NCBI RefSeq assembly: GCF_009653635.1 | Contig: NZ_PPFD01000005.1 | Span: 372,001 to 436,000, forward strand | DNA length: 64,000 nucleotides | Source of the DNA: Endozoicomonas sp. OPT23 | Lineage (GTDB): Bacteria; Pseudomonadota; Gammaproteobacteria; Pseudomonadales; Endozoicomonadaceae | Reading direction: 5' to 3' | Shown: piece after piece, positions 1 through 7,895 of the stretch | How the letters are laid out: each line of letters starts with the position of its first letter | How positions within the stretch are numbered: the first letter of the stretch is position 1 | Notes under the pieces: generated by a model | The model's input: the letters and a program-made list of their open reading frames with translations, nothing else | Databases searched by the model: none | Told to the model about the DNA's origin: nothing | Program-made: the position numbers and the translations under genes

Positions 1-1073
1 TGGTTTTCGAAACGAATCAGGTATGGACGATTCTGAGTCATTTCATGCTCATCCATCCACAACAGATCGACGGACAGGTTACTGGTGACTTCCGGGCGTG
101 CTTTAGCTGCAGCCAGATGGTCGCCACGGGAGATGTCGATTTCATCTTCCAGGGTAATGGTTACGGCCTGCTCGCAGATCGCATGATCCAGATCACCGTC
201 GTAGGTTACGATGCTCTTGACCTTACTGGTCTTGCCACTTGGCAGAGCTACGATCTCATCACCTACATGCACCTGACCCGCCGCAACGGTTCCGGAGAAA
301 CCACGGAAGTCCAGGTTCGGACGGTTAACCCACTGAACCGGCATACGGAAGTCCATCGCCGTGTTTTCAGCGGTCACATCAACCGCTTCAAGGTGCTGCA
401 TCAGGCTAGGGCCTTTATGCCATGGCATAAGTTCCGAGTTATGCAGAATGTTCTCACCTTCCAGAGCCGATACAGGAATCGCTGTGATATCAGCAAAGCC
501 CAAATCCTTGGAGAACTCGAGGTAGTCTTTCTTAATGCTCTCAAACTGTTCCTGAGAGTAGTCGACCAGGTCCATCTTGTTGATGCACAGAACAATGTGG
601 CGAATACCCAGAAGGGAAACAATGTAGCTGTGACGTTTAGTCTGGGTCAGCACACCTTTACGACCATCGATCATTACAATCGCCAGGTCAGCGGTGGAAG
701 CACCAGTCGCCATGTTACGGGTGTACTGCTCGTGCCCCGGAGTATCAGCAATGATGAACTTACGCTTGTCAGTAGAGAAGAAGCGATAAGCAACATCGAT
801 GGTGATGCCCTGCTCACGTTCTGCTGCCAGACCATCCACCAGCAAAGCCAGATCGATGTTGTCGCCAGTGGTACCGACTTTCTTGCTGTCATTTTCAATA
901 GCGGCCAGCTGATCTTCAAAGATCATTTTGGAATCGTACAGCAGACGACCAATCAGGGTACTCTTACCGTCGTCTACACTGCCGCAGGTAATCAGACGCA
1001 TGAAGCTCTTGTGTTCCTGCTCGTGCAGGTAGGCTTCGATATCGCTTTCAATCAGATCAGATGCGTGAGCCAT
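1..1073 (-). CDS. cysN: Sulfate adenylyltransferase subunit 1 (CysN), 3' end beyond window
   Basis: This is the GTPase subunit of ATP sulfurylase, which drives adenylation of sulfate to APS in assimilatory sulfate reduction in the cytoplasm. About 357 N-terminal residues are visible. They contain the P-loop GSVDDGKST near residue 32, the switch segment [17 protein letters not shown] and the G3 motif DTPGHEQY, in the usual order for CysN. The ATG (1073-1071) overlaps the stop of cysD by one base (TAATG), so the two are translationally coupled. The gene runs off the left edge, so I cannot tell whether it ends as plain CysN or as a CysNC fusion with APS kinase. Confidence 0.97.
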   Translation of the reverse strand, partial: MAHASDLIESDIEAYLHEQEHKSFMRLITCGSVDDGKSTLIGRLLYDSKMIFEDQLAAIENDSKKVGTTGDNIDLALLVDGLAAEREQGITIDVAYRFFSTDKRKFIIADTPGHEQYTRNMATGASTADLAIVMIDGRKGVLTQTKRHSYIVSLLGIRHIVLCINKMDLVDYSQEQFESIKKDYLEFSKDLGFADITAIPVSALEGENILHNSELMPWHKGPSLMQHLEAVDVTAENTAMDFRMPVQWVNRPNLDFRGFSGTVAAGQVHVGDEIVALPSGKTSKVKSIVTYDGDLDHAICEQAVTITLEDEIDISRGDHLAAAKARPEVTSNLSVDLLWMDEHEMTQNRPYLIRFEN

Positions 1074-1984
1074 TAGAAGTACCCCTCTTGTTTCTTCTGT
1101 TCCATAGAAGCACCGTGGTCGTTGTCGATCACACGACCCTGACGCTCAGACGTCGTCGTCAACAGCATTTCCTGAATGATCTCAGGCAGTGTTTCAGCAT
1201 CGGATTCAACCGCACCGGTCAGCGGGTAGCAGCCGAGAGTACGGAAACGTACTTTCTTCATTTCTACCTTTTCACCTTCCTGCATTTCGAAACGATCGTC
1301 GTCTACCATGATCAGGGCTCCGTCACGTTCAACAACCGGACGTTCCTTGGACTTGTAGAGAGGGACTATTGGGATTTCTTCCTGATGGATGTACTGCCAT
1401 ACGTCCAGCTCAGTCCAGTTGGACATTGGGAAGACACGCATGCTTTCGTCTTTATGAATACGGTTGTTGTAGGTTCTCCACAGTTCCGGACGCTGGCTCT
1501 TTGGATCCCAGCGGTGGTTCTTGTCACGGAAGGAGAAGATACGTTCTTTGGCACGAGACTTTTCTTCGTCACGACGGGCGCCACCAAAGGCTGCATCGAA
1601 CTTGTATTTGTTCAGAGCCTGCTTCAGAGCCTGGGTTTTCATGATGTCGGTGTGAACAGCGGAACCGTGAGTGAAAGGACCGACACCCTGCTCTACACCT
1701 TCCTGATTAATATGAACGATCATATCCAGACCAAGATCATCAATCATCTTGTCGCGGAACTCGATCATTTCACGGAATTTCCAGGTAGTGTCTACGTGCA
1801 TCACCGGGAATGGTGGCTTGGAAGGATAGAAAGCCTTCATTACCAGATGCAGCAGTACTGCGGAGTCTTTACCGACGGAGTAAAGCATCACAGGGTTCTG
1901 GCTCTCGGCGGCCACCTCCCGAATGATATGGATGCTTTCTGCTTCCAGTCGTTCAAGATGGGTCAAACTCTTCTTTGTTGGCAT
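1073..1984 (-). CDS. cysD: Sulfate adenylyltransferase subunit 2 (CysD)
   Basis: This is the catalytic PP-loop subunit of ATP sulfurylase, which forms APS from ATP and sulfate together with CysN. The protein has 303 residues, the family's normal length. The PP-loop SVGKDS lies at residues 36-41, and [15 protein letters not shown] and [15 protein letters not shown] are typical family segments. A GGGGTG ribosome binding site precedes the ATG. It is first in a cysDN pair and is divergent from the tetR gene at 2322. Nothing links it to steroid degradation; it marks the conserved left border of the window. Confidence 0.98.
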   Translation of the reverse strand: MPTKKSLTHLERLEAESIHIIREVAAESQNPVMLYSVGKDSAVLLHLVMKAFYPSKPPFPVMHVDTTWKFREMIEFRDKMIDDLGLDMIVHINQEGVEQGVGPFTHGSAVHTDIMKTQALKQALNKYKFDAAFGGARRDEEKSRAKERIFSFRDKNHRWDPKSQRPELWRTYNNRIHKDESMRVFPMSNWTELDVWQYIHQEEIPIVPLYKSKERPVVERDGALIMVDDDRFEMQEGEKVEMKKVRFRTLGCYPLTGAVESDAETLPEIIQEMLLTTTSERQGRVIDNDHGASMEQKKQEGYF

Positions 1985-2321
1985 AGTTGTTCACCCCTCA
2001 GGGCAAGTCATGCTTGTTTCAAGCAATCACTGCACTTGTTCTTCTTATTTATCATTCCCGCTACTCTTTTGCTTTGTAACAACTACTGCTCTGACATCAG
2101 CGGGAAACCTGAAAAGTACATCTATATCTTTTTATAATTCTATAGACTTAAAGAAATTCTATAACTTTATTGAAAAATTGCAAACTTTTTCTATAAATCT
2201 ATAGAATATATTTGAGAAGTCCTTTGACAGAGAGCCTCAGACTGACGATATAATCAGCATTCAATGCTGTACCTGGCACTAAAAAAATTAAAGCAAGCGA
2301 CTGTTTTTACTGGATAATATC
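1985..2321. promoter_or_regulatory. Divergent cysD/tetR control region with TTCTATA repeats
   Basis: No gene is visible in this 337 bp gap. The centre (about 2130-2210) is very AT-rich and carries four copies of a TTCTATA-type word: near 2138, 2157 and 2190 on the plus strand and as TCTATAGAA at 2199. The first and last form an inverted pair around about 50 bp. CysB-type activator sites upstream of cys operons are also AT-rich and poorly conserved, so these repeats may serve cysD. That is an inference from position only. Confidence 0.4.
2224..2254 (+). promoter_or_regulatory. Sigma-70 promoter of the tetR gene
   Basis: A perfect -35 box TTGACA (2224-2229) and a perfect -10 box TATAAT (2249-2254) are separated by 19 bp, a little longer than the optimum of 17. 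The predicted start lies near 2261, about 60 bases before the GTG of tetR. The half-site GACGATA (2244-2250) overlaps the -10 box. The same word forms one arm of the palindrome shared by the steroid operons, which is compatible with autoregulation, although the second arm is not evident here. Confidence 0.65.
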
Positions 2322-2924
2322 GTGGCCGAAAAAAAATCCGAGAAGAAATCAAAGTATGATCAGCGCTATAAAGCAGCAGTGGATGCCGCCGCTGCAGTCT
2401 TTGCCGAAAAGAGCTACCACGGCTGTGGCACCACCGATATTGCCCACAAGCTGAACATCAAACAGGGCAGCCTCTATTACTACTTCAAGTCCAAGGAAGC
2501 AGCCCTTGAAGCAGTTTGTCTGATGGGCATTACTGAGCAGGCTAACTTTCTTGCCGAACTGATCAGCAAAGAACTTTCTTTTGCTGAAAACATTAAGGCA
2601 ATTACCCAGTTCTCCCTGAAGTCTCTGCGAGAGAATGGTGACTATATAGTTGTCTTTAATAATGACCGTAAATCAATTCCGCTGGAGCGACGAGGCAAGG
2701 TTCGAGAGCAATCCCACAACTATCATCTGATGCTGATGGATATTTTCAGAACAGGGCAGGAAAAGGGTGAGATTAAAGCAGAGCTTGATATTCTGATTTC
2801 TGTGCGAGCATACACTGGGCTATTATCTTCTGCTTCCAAGTGGTATCACTCGGAGCCAACTATTGATCTTGCTGCAGTATTGAATCAGTTCAGTGAAATG
2901 TTTCTTAACGGGGCTATCAAATAA
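2322..2924 (+). CDS. TetR-family transcriptional regulator
   Basis: This is a 200-residue one-component DNA-binding repressor or activator. Residues about 14-60 are a TetR helix-turn-helix: AAAAVFAEKSYHG, then TTDIAHKLNIKQGSLYYYF and KSKEAAL. The C-terminal ligand domain is not recognisable by eye. It begins with GTG and has only a weak ribosome binding site. Size and class fit the KstR2-like regulators that control HIP genes in actinobacteria, and it is the only transcription factor I see in the window, so it is the obvious candidate for the shared operator in the steroid promoters; this is an inference. A fragment of a second, closely related copy lies at 4202-4307. Confidence 0.88.
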   Translation: MAEKKSEKKSKYDQRYKAAVDAAAAVFAEKSYHGCGTTDIAHKLNIKQGSLYYYFKSKEAALEAVCLMGITEQANFLAELISKELSFAENIKAITQFSLKSLRENGDYIVVFNNDRKSIPLERRGKVREQSHNYHLMLMDIFRTGQEKGEIKAELDILISVRAYTGLLSSASKWYHSEPTIDLAAVLNQFSEMFLNGAIK

Positions 2925-2957
2925 CGATTAACAAAAGCAAAATAACAGTTGACACAA

Positions 2958-2984
2958 ACCAGCACTGATCGATCAAGTGCTGGT
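2958..2984. terminator. Hairpin between convergent tetR and secreted-protein gene
   Basis: A 9 bp perfect stem, ACCAGCACT (2958-2966) and AGTGCTGGT (2976-2984), encloses a 9-base loop. It lies between the 3' ends of tetR (+) and the minus-strand gene at 3001. There is no clean T-run on the plus side. On the minus side the hairpin is preceded by TTTTG and followed by a mixed tract. A role as a weak bidirectional terminator is plausible. Confidence 0.4.
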
Positions 2985-3000
2985 CAACAAAATCATCCCT

Positions 3001-4029
3001 TCACTCAGAGTATATATAGCAACTGTTTATTTTTGGTACTGAACTCTCAAGGTTGTTGTCGAGGTCAATTTCAACATCCAGATAATGCCTCTTTTTCGCC
3101 CAGGCAATTACTGCCTCCTTATTTATCTGCTCGCAATCCTCCAGAGAGAGGGCTACCCCAGTTTTATTCAGCACCAGTTTCGAACGAGATAACTGTGGCC
3201 CACTTCTGCCCATCAGAAAATAATTGCCTACCTGCATTGTACTAAGCACGCCACCATCACGGGACTCAAAGTGAAGAATATCATCAAGCTGCTTGTAGTC
3301 TTCCTCTGCCCCATATTTCAGCGCATCGCTCGGTACCAGCCTTACACGAATACTGACACTGTTCACATAGCCAATACATTCTCTGTAAGACTTCGTGCAA
3401 GTGTATTTTTTACCACTGTCAGCGAAAACCCCCCACGGGCTTTCTTTCCAGCCCAATTGATCAGGGCTTGCAGCTGCAGGAGAGACAGGTAATACAAAAG
3501 CACCCCTGAACGCATATGCATCTAAATAGCTCTCTGTCTTTCGAAGAAAACGGAGCGCTTCCTGCTCACTTACATGCTCAAACGCAGGCCCCATCTCTGA
3601 ACGTATCATGTTATTATCTTCAGCGAAGTATTGCTTCATTCTTCGCTCATTCGGAAGCTTGATTATGGATCTTTCAGGAGTAAGACTTATCGTTTCATTA
3701 GAGCCTATGAGATATGTACATTCCATAGATGTCATAGAGTTCTCAGCAAGGTTATTTTTGAATACAATCTCGGAGCTAAAAAAATTCTTACTTGTGTACT
3801 CTGAGTAAATAGAAGGAAATCTGATATTATCTCGTTTTTCAGATTCAAACCTGAATTCTCTATACTTACCCCAAAAAGTAGGCATTCCTTTCACTAATGG
3901 AGCTTCCCAGATCATGGTATCTTCATTAAATGTCAGCGTTTCAGGTGGAGGACAGTGATAAGTGTCTGACCAGCAGAAGTTTGAAAATATTAACGCAAAA
4001 GAAACAAGCAGTTTTTTTCTATCTTTCAT
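3001..4029 (-). CDS. Secreted protein of unknown function, paralogue of 4578-5660
   Basis: A 342-residue protein that I do not recognise. The first 21 residues form a signal peptide (KKLL, then a hydrophobic run ending near CWS). The mature N-terminus has HCPPPETLTF followed by MIWEAPLVKGMPTFW, which matches the neighbour on the other strand (ACPEPEDIFF, NTWEAPLKKGAPEYW). Later shared landmarks are a KYTC segment, an LEDCEQI segment near the C-terminus and a final Cys, suggesting conserved disulfides. The Cys-Pro-x-Pro start recalls DUF3757-type secreted proteins, but I cannot confirm that. The reading frame is AT-rich relative to the metabolic genes. Confidence 0.75.
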   Translation of the reverse strand: MKDRKKLLVSFALIFSNFCWSDTYHCPPPETLTFNEDTMIWEAPLVKGMPTFWGKYREFRFESEKRDNIRFPSIYSEYTSKNFFSSEIVFKNNLAENSMTSMECTYLIGSNETISLTPERSIIKLPNERRMKQYFAEDNNMIRSEMGPAFEHVSEQEALRFLRKTESYLDAYAFRGAFVLPVSPAAASPDQLGWKESPWGVFADSGKKYTCTKSYRECIGYVNSVSIRVRLVPSDALKYGAEEDYKQLDDILHFESRDGGVLSTMQVGNYFLMGRSGPQLSRSKLVLNKTGVALSLEDCEQINKEAVIAWAKKRHYLDVEIDLDNNLESSVPKINSCYIYSE

Positions 4030-4577
4030 TTCTACATCTTCTTAAAAGCAAGGTTCACCAATAGATTATAAATACAACATTAAGTTCATTTGATTTTCAA
4101 AAAATTAGTGCACGGCTATAATTAAAAATATTTTTATATAAAAAAATATCTATATATGCGTTCCTATTTCTGCAAAGGCTTATATAAATCTACCGTCTAC
4201 TGTCTTCTGCTTCCAAGTGGTACCACTCTGAGCCGGAAATTGATCTGGAAGCAGTATTGAATCAGTTCAGCGATATGTTTCTACACGGAGCAACCAGTTC
4301 CACTTAAAGACTGTCATTAGAGTAATCAAAACCAGTATGGCAGGCTACTCCTTAATTCTGGAGTATTTGCCGTATTTTACTATAGAATTTGTTCGTAGAT
4401 AGCCTAACGTTCAGTCAGCGCCAGTCATTAAAAGTGAATATCATTTCAATCAGCCTGAAACTAATAAATACATACAATTGATAATTTATTTTTCCCCATC
4501 TACATTTGATTATACAAATTCACAGGGATTTATATTTACTGCAGGGATTATTATTTAGATTTTCCGGTACCGACATA
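4030..4577. other. AT-rich gap holding only a tetR fragment
   Basis: The two divergent paralogous secreted-protein genes are separated by 548 bp. The first 170 bp are very AT-rich and hold no gene. Positions 4202-4307 are a tetR 3' fragment (listed separately). After it, ACTCC and GGAGT (4347-4365 area) form a small hairpin followed by ATTT. The rest, to 4577, is AT-rich and is presumably the promoter region of the plus-strand gene. Confidence 0.5.
4202..4307 (+). pseudogene. 3' fragment of a second tetR copy
   Basis: About 35 codons match the last 33 codons of the tetR gene at 2322-2924 (positions 2826-2924) at roughly 85% nucleotide identity by eye. The stretch from TCTTCTGCTTCCAAGTGG through GCAGTATTGAATCAGTTCAG to ATGTTTCT is nearly the same. 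It ends in its own TAA (4305-4307) with a slightly different tail. No start codon or HTH-coding part is left upstream. It is a remnant of a duplicated regulator gene, and the 3001-4029 gene now lies between the intact copy and the remnant. Confidence 0.85.
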
Positions 4578-5660
4578 ATGAAAAAAAATATACATTTATG
4601 TTTCGCATTACTTATTCCATTAAAATCACTAGCTGGTGTTTTTGCCTGCCCTGAGCCAGAAGATATCTTTTTTAATCATGATATGAATACCTGGGAAGCT
4701 CCTCTAAAAAAAGGCGCTCCAGAATATTGGGAGAAATTTAGATCTCCTATGCCCTTTATTAATATCCCCTCAAACCCTGAAAGAAAAATATTTTTTGAAA
4801 AGGCTCTGATCGAAAAAAATACCATAGAGTCATTCGAAGAGTTCAACATAACATGTGAATACTATTACTATGAGAGTGAGGATGATATTCATTATATGTT
4901 CTTAAGTCCCTGGAATTTTAAAATCACAGATATACACAATTTACTTAATAATAATGAAAAAACAAGCTCACTCTACAAAGAAGAACTCACAGCCCGGTAT
5001 GATCATAAAATATCAGTACTGTATAAAAAACTTATAGATAATTCTCTTGACTCCAAAGAGGCAGCACTAGCGGCCAGCCAACTAAAAAAAATGGAGGATG
5101 AAAAAGTGAAATACATTGATGAGCATGAGTATATTTATGACTCTAGCCTACATGAAATGTGGGATAAAAATGAATCACTTCTTAGCTATACTTCACCCGT
5201 ATTTGCTTATGGACTAGAAGAAGGCAACCCGGCATCTGCCTGGAAAGACATAAAAATAGGAAGCCAATATTTTTACTGCAACAAAAATACAGCCTCTGCT
5301 TGCAAAATGCATACCCCGGAAATAGCCACTCGAATAAAACTGGATGCCACCGAACCGGCAGTTTCCCGATGGCTGTCTGACGGCAGCATCCGTGGGATTC
5401 ATATGATCAGCAGTAATCTGGAGGAAACACCTTTAAAATACAATGGTGCTCTTACTTTTTTTATGGATAAAAAACCCGACAATCTGGAATCAACAAGCAT
5501 AACGTTAACAAAAGGAAGCTCTTTTCCTTTGTCCGAATGCTCTCAAATTGGCAGCAACCTGACTGACGCCAGGGAACTATACATTGACCTTAAGGTAAGT
5601 GAACTTTATTCAACGGGAGAGCCGATAATTTCAGAGTGCACGGTTTTTTCTGGCAAGTGA
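4578..5660 (+). CDS. Secreted protein of unknown function, paralogue of 3001-4029
   Basis: A 360-residue protein, unrecognised. I chose the ATG at 4578 because it gives a normal signal peptide (MKKN, a hydrophobic run, then SLAG-VFA) ending just before ACPEPEDIFF; the frame is open further upstream without signal character. It shares the CPxPE start, the WEAPLKKG-type segment, a YFYC segment and an LSECSQIG segment with the divergent neighbour, so the two are diverged paralogues. The middle (about residues 130-200) is lysine- and glutamate-rich and probably helical. Base composition is strongly AT-rich, unlike the steroid genes, which suggests an acquired or fast-evolving gene. Confidence 0.75.
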   Translation: MKKNIHLCFALLIPLKSLAGVFACPEPEDIFFNHDMNTWEAPLKKGAPEYWEKFRSPMPFINIPSNPERKIFFEKALIEKNTIESFEEFNITCEYYYYESEDDIHYMFLSPWNFKITDIHNLLNNNEKTSSLYKEELTARYDHKISVLYKKLIDNSLDSKEAALAASQLKKMEDEKVKYIDEHEYIYDSSLHEMWDKNESLLSYTSPVFAYGLEEGNPASAWKDIKIGSQYFYCNKNTASACKMHTPEIATRIKLDATEPAVSRWLSDGSIRGIHMISSNLEETPLKYNGALTFFMDKKPDNLESTSITLTKGSSFPLSECSQIGSNLTDARELYIDLKVSELYSTGEPIISECTVFSGK

Positions 5661-5665
5661 GAAGG

Positions 5666-6037
5666 TCAGCGGCGACAGCTATCTATTGGCAACCGCCCTT
5701 CTTTCTTAAGACGAACTCTGGTTAACCAGTCATACACCCATTTCAAAAAATGCCTGACGCCATATAAACCCATTACCCAACCAAATACCTTCCACCGGGG
5801 AAGGTGCTTTAACATCAGAGAATAGCTTTCGATACTGGTTCTGATTACGCCATCACTCGTTCTGGTATGAAGTTCCAGTAGTGCTTTGTCAGGATCTATT
5901 CCATGGGAAATAAGCAGTTCATCATTATCAGTAATATCCAGCCACTCCATTTCGCAGTCGAAAGCGGCCTTGCGCCACTTGGCAACTTCTCTTGTGCAAA
6001 GCGGACAAAGGCCATCGTAGTAAACGGTGATTTTCAT
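5666..6037 (-). CDS. DCC-family thiol-disulfide oxidoreductase (DUF393)
   Basis: A 123-residue protein with the family signature YYDGLCPLC at residues 6-14, which includes the CxxC pair (Cys11, Cys14) placed as in thioredoxin-like DCC proteins. The rest (SYSLMLKHLPRWKVFGWVMGL, then HFLKWVYDWL) fits the family. The substrate is unknown. Its ATG overlaps the stop of a PP2C phosphatase fossil (ATGA), so it was once the second gene of a coupled pair. It ends 5 bp from the stop of the convergent secreted-protein gene. Confidence 0.9.
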   Translation of the reverse strand: MKITVYYDGLCPLCTREVAKWRKAAFDCEMEWLDITDNDELLISHGIDPDKALLELHTRTSDGVIRTSIESYSLMLKHLPRWKVFGWVMGLYGVRHFLKWVYDWLTRVRLKKEGRLPIDSCRR

Positions 6038-6195
6038 GTATGTTTCTCCCCAGGCAACAGGTTAGCAATGGCAACAACGACTACCGTAACGTTATCCCAG
6101 CTTTTAAGATTGTTTGCTTTCTGAACCAGAATATTCGCTAACTTCCCTAAGTCTACAACAAGCTCCCTTCTGCTTAACTGAATTAACTTGAGTGT
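6034..6195 (-). pseudogene. PP2C-type Ser/Thr protein phosphatase, C-terminal fossil
   Basis: Reading the minus strand, 53 codons end in TGA at 6036-6034 and contain SWDNVTVVVVAI, the hallmark DN-T-VVVV strand of PP2C phosphatases, preceded by a helix typical of the end of that domain. The frame is closed by TAG at 6198. The rest of the phosphatase domain, with its metal-binding aspartates, is absent. The sequence then passes directly into a transposase fossil, so the gene was probably interrupted and eroded. Confidence 0.8.
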
Positions 6196-6433
6196 CTATG
6201 ATTAACTGTCGCTCACTTCGAACACCCATTAGATAACCAAGGATAAGAATGTTAAACATCATGGCTGGATCGGGAGAGGCCGACTATCAGTGCATGAGAG
6301 GTTCTCAACGGGAGGGGGCATAAAACTGATAATCAGTAATTTTATCGATTTTACGAAGAATATGGTCCTTTGGAACAAGCTCCTCAATGGAGACAAATTC
6401 AAGGACAGACTGGGTTTGGGGGACCGAATACAT
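6182..6433 (-). pseudogene. IS1182-like transposase N-terminal fossil
   Basis: One minus-strand frame of 84 codons reads like the N-terminus of an IS1182-family (DUF772) transposase. FVSIEELVPKDHILRKIDKI is followed by a degraded stretch with three in-frame stops, then by DPAMMFNILILGYLMGVRSE. The frame is otherwise intact, so decay is by point mutation. The remainder of the element is missing. An 8 bp inverted pair, ACAAAGTC and GACTTTGT, lies just outside (6450-6481) and may be a trace of the IS end. This places a dead insertion next to the PP2C fossil. Confidence 0.8.
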
Positions 6434-6531
6434 GCTGTATTCAATTATACAAAGTCCTCGGAGAATACGAAGACTTTGTCAGCACTCTGAAGCTCCTGGT
6501 ATCAGGAACTTCACTTCAGACTCTCCGAACT

Positions 6532-7434
6532 TTACTCGAAAGAATAAGTCCTCGTTTCAAGCCTCCTGTTATTGACCACATCCTGATCAAACTCCCGGCG
6601 GTCACTGCTACGGAAATTCACAGACCAGTGGCCAGGTTTGCCGTCCAGAAACAAATAGTGCCCATCCTGATGAAAACTGCGAGAAGACATTGATTCTGTA
6701 AAACCACCGTTATCATACATAACAGCTATATCACTGGAGAATTCCGGATAAGGATTGCCTTCCCTCCAGTAGCGCTGCCTTGCTTCTTCAATCTCAGGGT
6801 TCTGGGAAACGTGGGTCATCCAATGCATACTCGTCCAATAACGACTGAAACTGTAACCGGATTCATCAGCTGACATTACGACAACAGTACTTTCTGAATA
6901 CAAAGGGCCGCCATTGACACTCTCGAAGAACCGAGGCTCACCGTCTGCATTCATAGCAATGGACTTCCCATGATGCTGCATAAGGGCAACCAAAGTAATA
7001 AATTCTTCCAGCAGTGCTCTGGAAAAATCCTTCTTCATAATTTTGAAGTAATCAGAAGCGAAATCGACTAAACCCGGGCGTACTGCCCAACCAGATAAAT
7101 TACTCCACCCAATAGCCTGTTTAGAAATACCCTCCAGCTCAGCAAGAACTTTTTCTTTATCATTATCCTTCACATGGCCTAGAAAGAGCATTTTCTGTGG
7201 GCCTTTGGATTCCCTATAAAGTGAAAACTCATTGTATTTTCTAGACCTGACATAGTTTTGGTTATGCTCGGTTTGATCCAGGACATTCTCCACAGCTCTA
7301 TCAATACCAAACAATACACAGGTACGAATATCCCAATCACATTCCTTACTTTCGTTATTATCAGCAAAAGCAGGTAAGGCTAACGCGGTCAAAAGACAAC
7401 CTTTGGCAAGAAATCGAAATGAAAGCTTCAACAT
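6532..7434 (-). CDS. Secreted protein of unknown function
   Basis: A 300-residue protein with a clear signal peptide (MLKLSFRFLAKG, hydrophobic core, AFA cleavage site before DNNESK). Two cysteines follow early (ECDWDIRTCVLF), which suggests one disulfide. I see no catalytic motif or known domain. The mature part has an ESTVVVMSADES segment, aromatic-rich stretches (SFSRYWTSMHWMTHV) and a C-terminus rich in His, Phe and Arg. It stands alone: downstream is the IS fossil and upstream a 460 bp gap. It is probably exported to periplasm or host interface. Confidence 0.7.
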   Translation of the reverse strand: MLKLSFRFLAKGCLLTALALPAFADNNESKECDWDIRTCVLFGIDRAVENVLDQTEHNQNYVRSRKYNEFSLYRESKGPQKMLFLGHVKDNDKEKVLAELEGISKQAIGWSNLSGWAVRPGLVDFASDYFKIMKKDFSRALLEEFITLVALMQHHGKSIAMNADGEPRFFESVNGGPLYSESTVVVMSADESGYSFSRYWTSMHWMTHVSQNPEIEEARQRYWREGNPYPEFSSDIAVMYDNGGFTESMSSRSFHQDGHYLFLDGKPGHWSVNFRSSDRREFDQDVVNNRRLETRTYSFE

Positions 7435-7895
7435 TTTTATTTATCCTATTTGTTTATTTACCTTTGCTCTGACTTTCACTTCTATTGAAAGTTCAAGATA
7501 ATCTTATATAAACATTCACTTATAACTTGAAATAGAAATGGATCGGGTTTCATCAAAAGGAGGGGTTCAGTACACTCGTTGCTGTTTTCTTTTCTGCTGC
7601 TCTCTTCTCTGTTGTTCTATGGCTTTCTTATTAGCCAGATCAAACATAAGTGTGTAGACACACGTAATCGAATATTAAATTGCTATATCCCCGCCACCGG
7701 CGGGGATATAGCTTATGATTTCGTATGTCCGGGCACTTAAACCTGATCTGCACCGAATCAGAAACCACCTGATAATCTTGTACTTGCACTCTTCAATGGA
7801 AATAATCGTTTCATACAACTGAGGAGGACAAGAGTTGTTTAGACTCGTAATCGGTATCAGGATTATAACTTTTTCAACAATCAATCAGACCACTC
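7435..7895. other. Gap between secreted-protein gene and FadE operon
   Basis: This 461 bp stretch holds one family A hairpin element (7648-7738) and a short possible minus-strand frame of 26 codons (7567-7647, Gln/Lys/Arg-rich, ending in VY). That frame's ATG touches the edge of the repeat. It could be the tail of an older gene cut by the repeat or chance coding. Nothing else is recognisable. The FadE operon ends at 7896, so the repeat lies just 3' of it. Confidence 0.4.
7648..7738 (+). repeat. Family A hairpin repeat, copy 1
   Basis: A 91 bp element. The centre is a perfect 14 bp stem, GCTATATCCCCGCC (7682-7695) and GGCGGGGATATAGC (7699-7712), with a 3-base loop. The ends are imperfect inverted repeats: AAGTG...GACA.ACG.AAT on the left and ATT.CGTATGTC...CACTT on the right. 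Copies 2-5 at 11465, 27430, 30563 and 53111 share this plan. The build resembles a small MITE or REP-type element. Confidence 0.8.

Noticed and set aside
1061-2137. Long open frame on the plus strand opposite cysD (358 codons)
   Set aside because: It is the antisense shadow of cysD and cysN, with no ribosome binding site or domain; CysD motifs are unmistakable on the minus strand.
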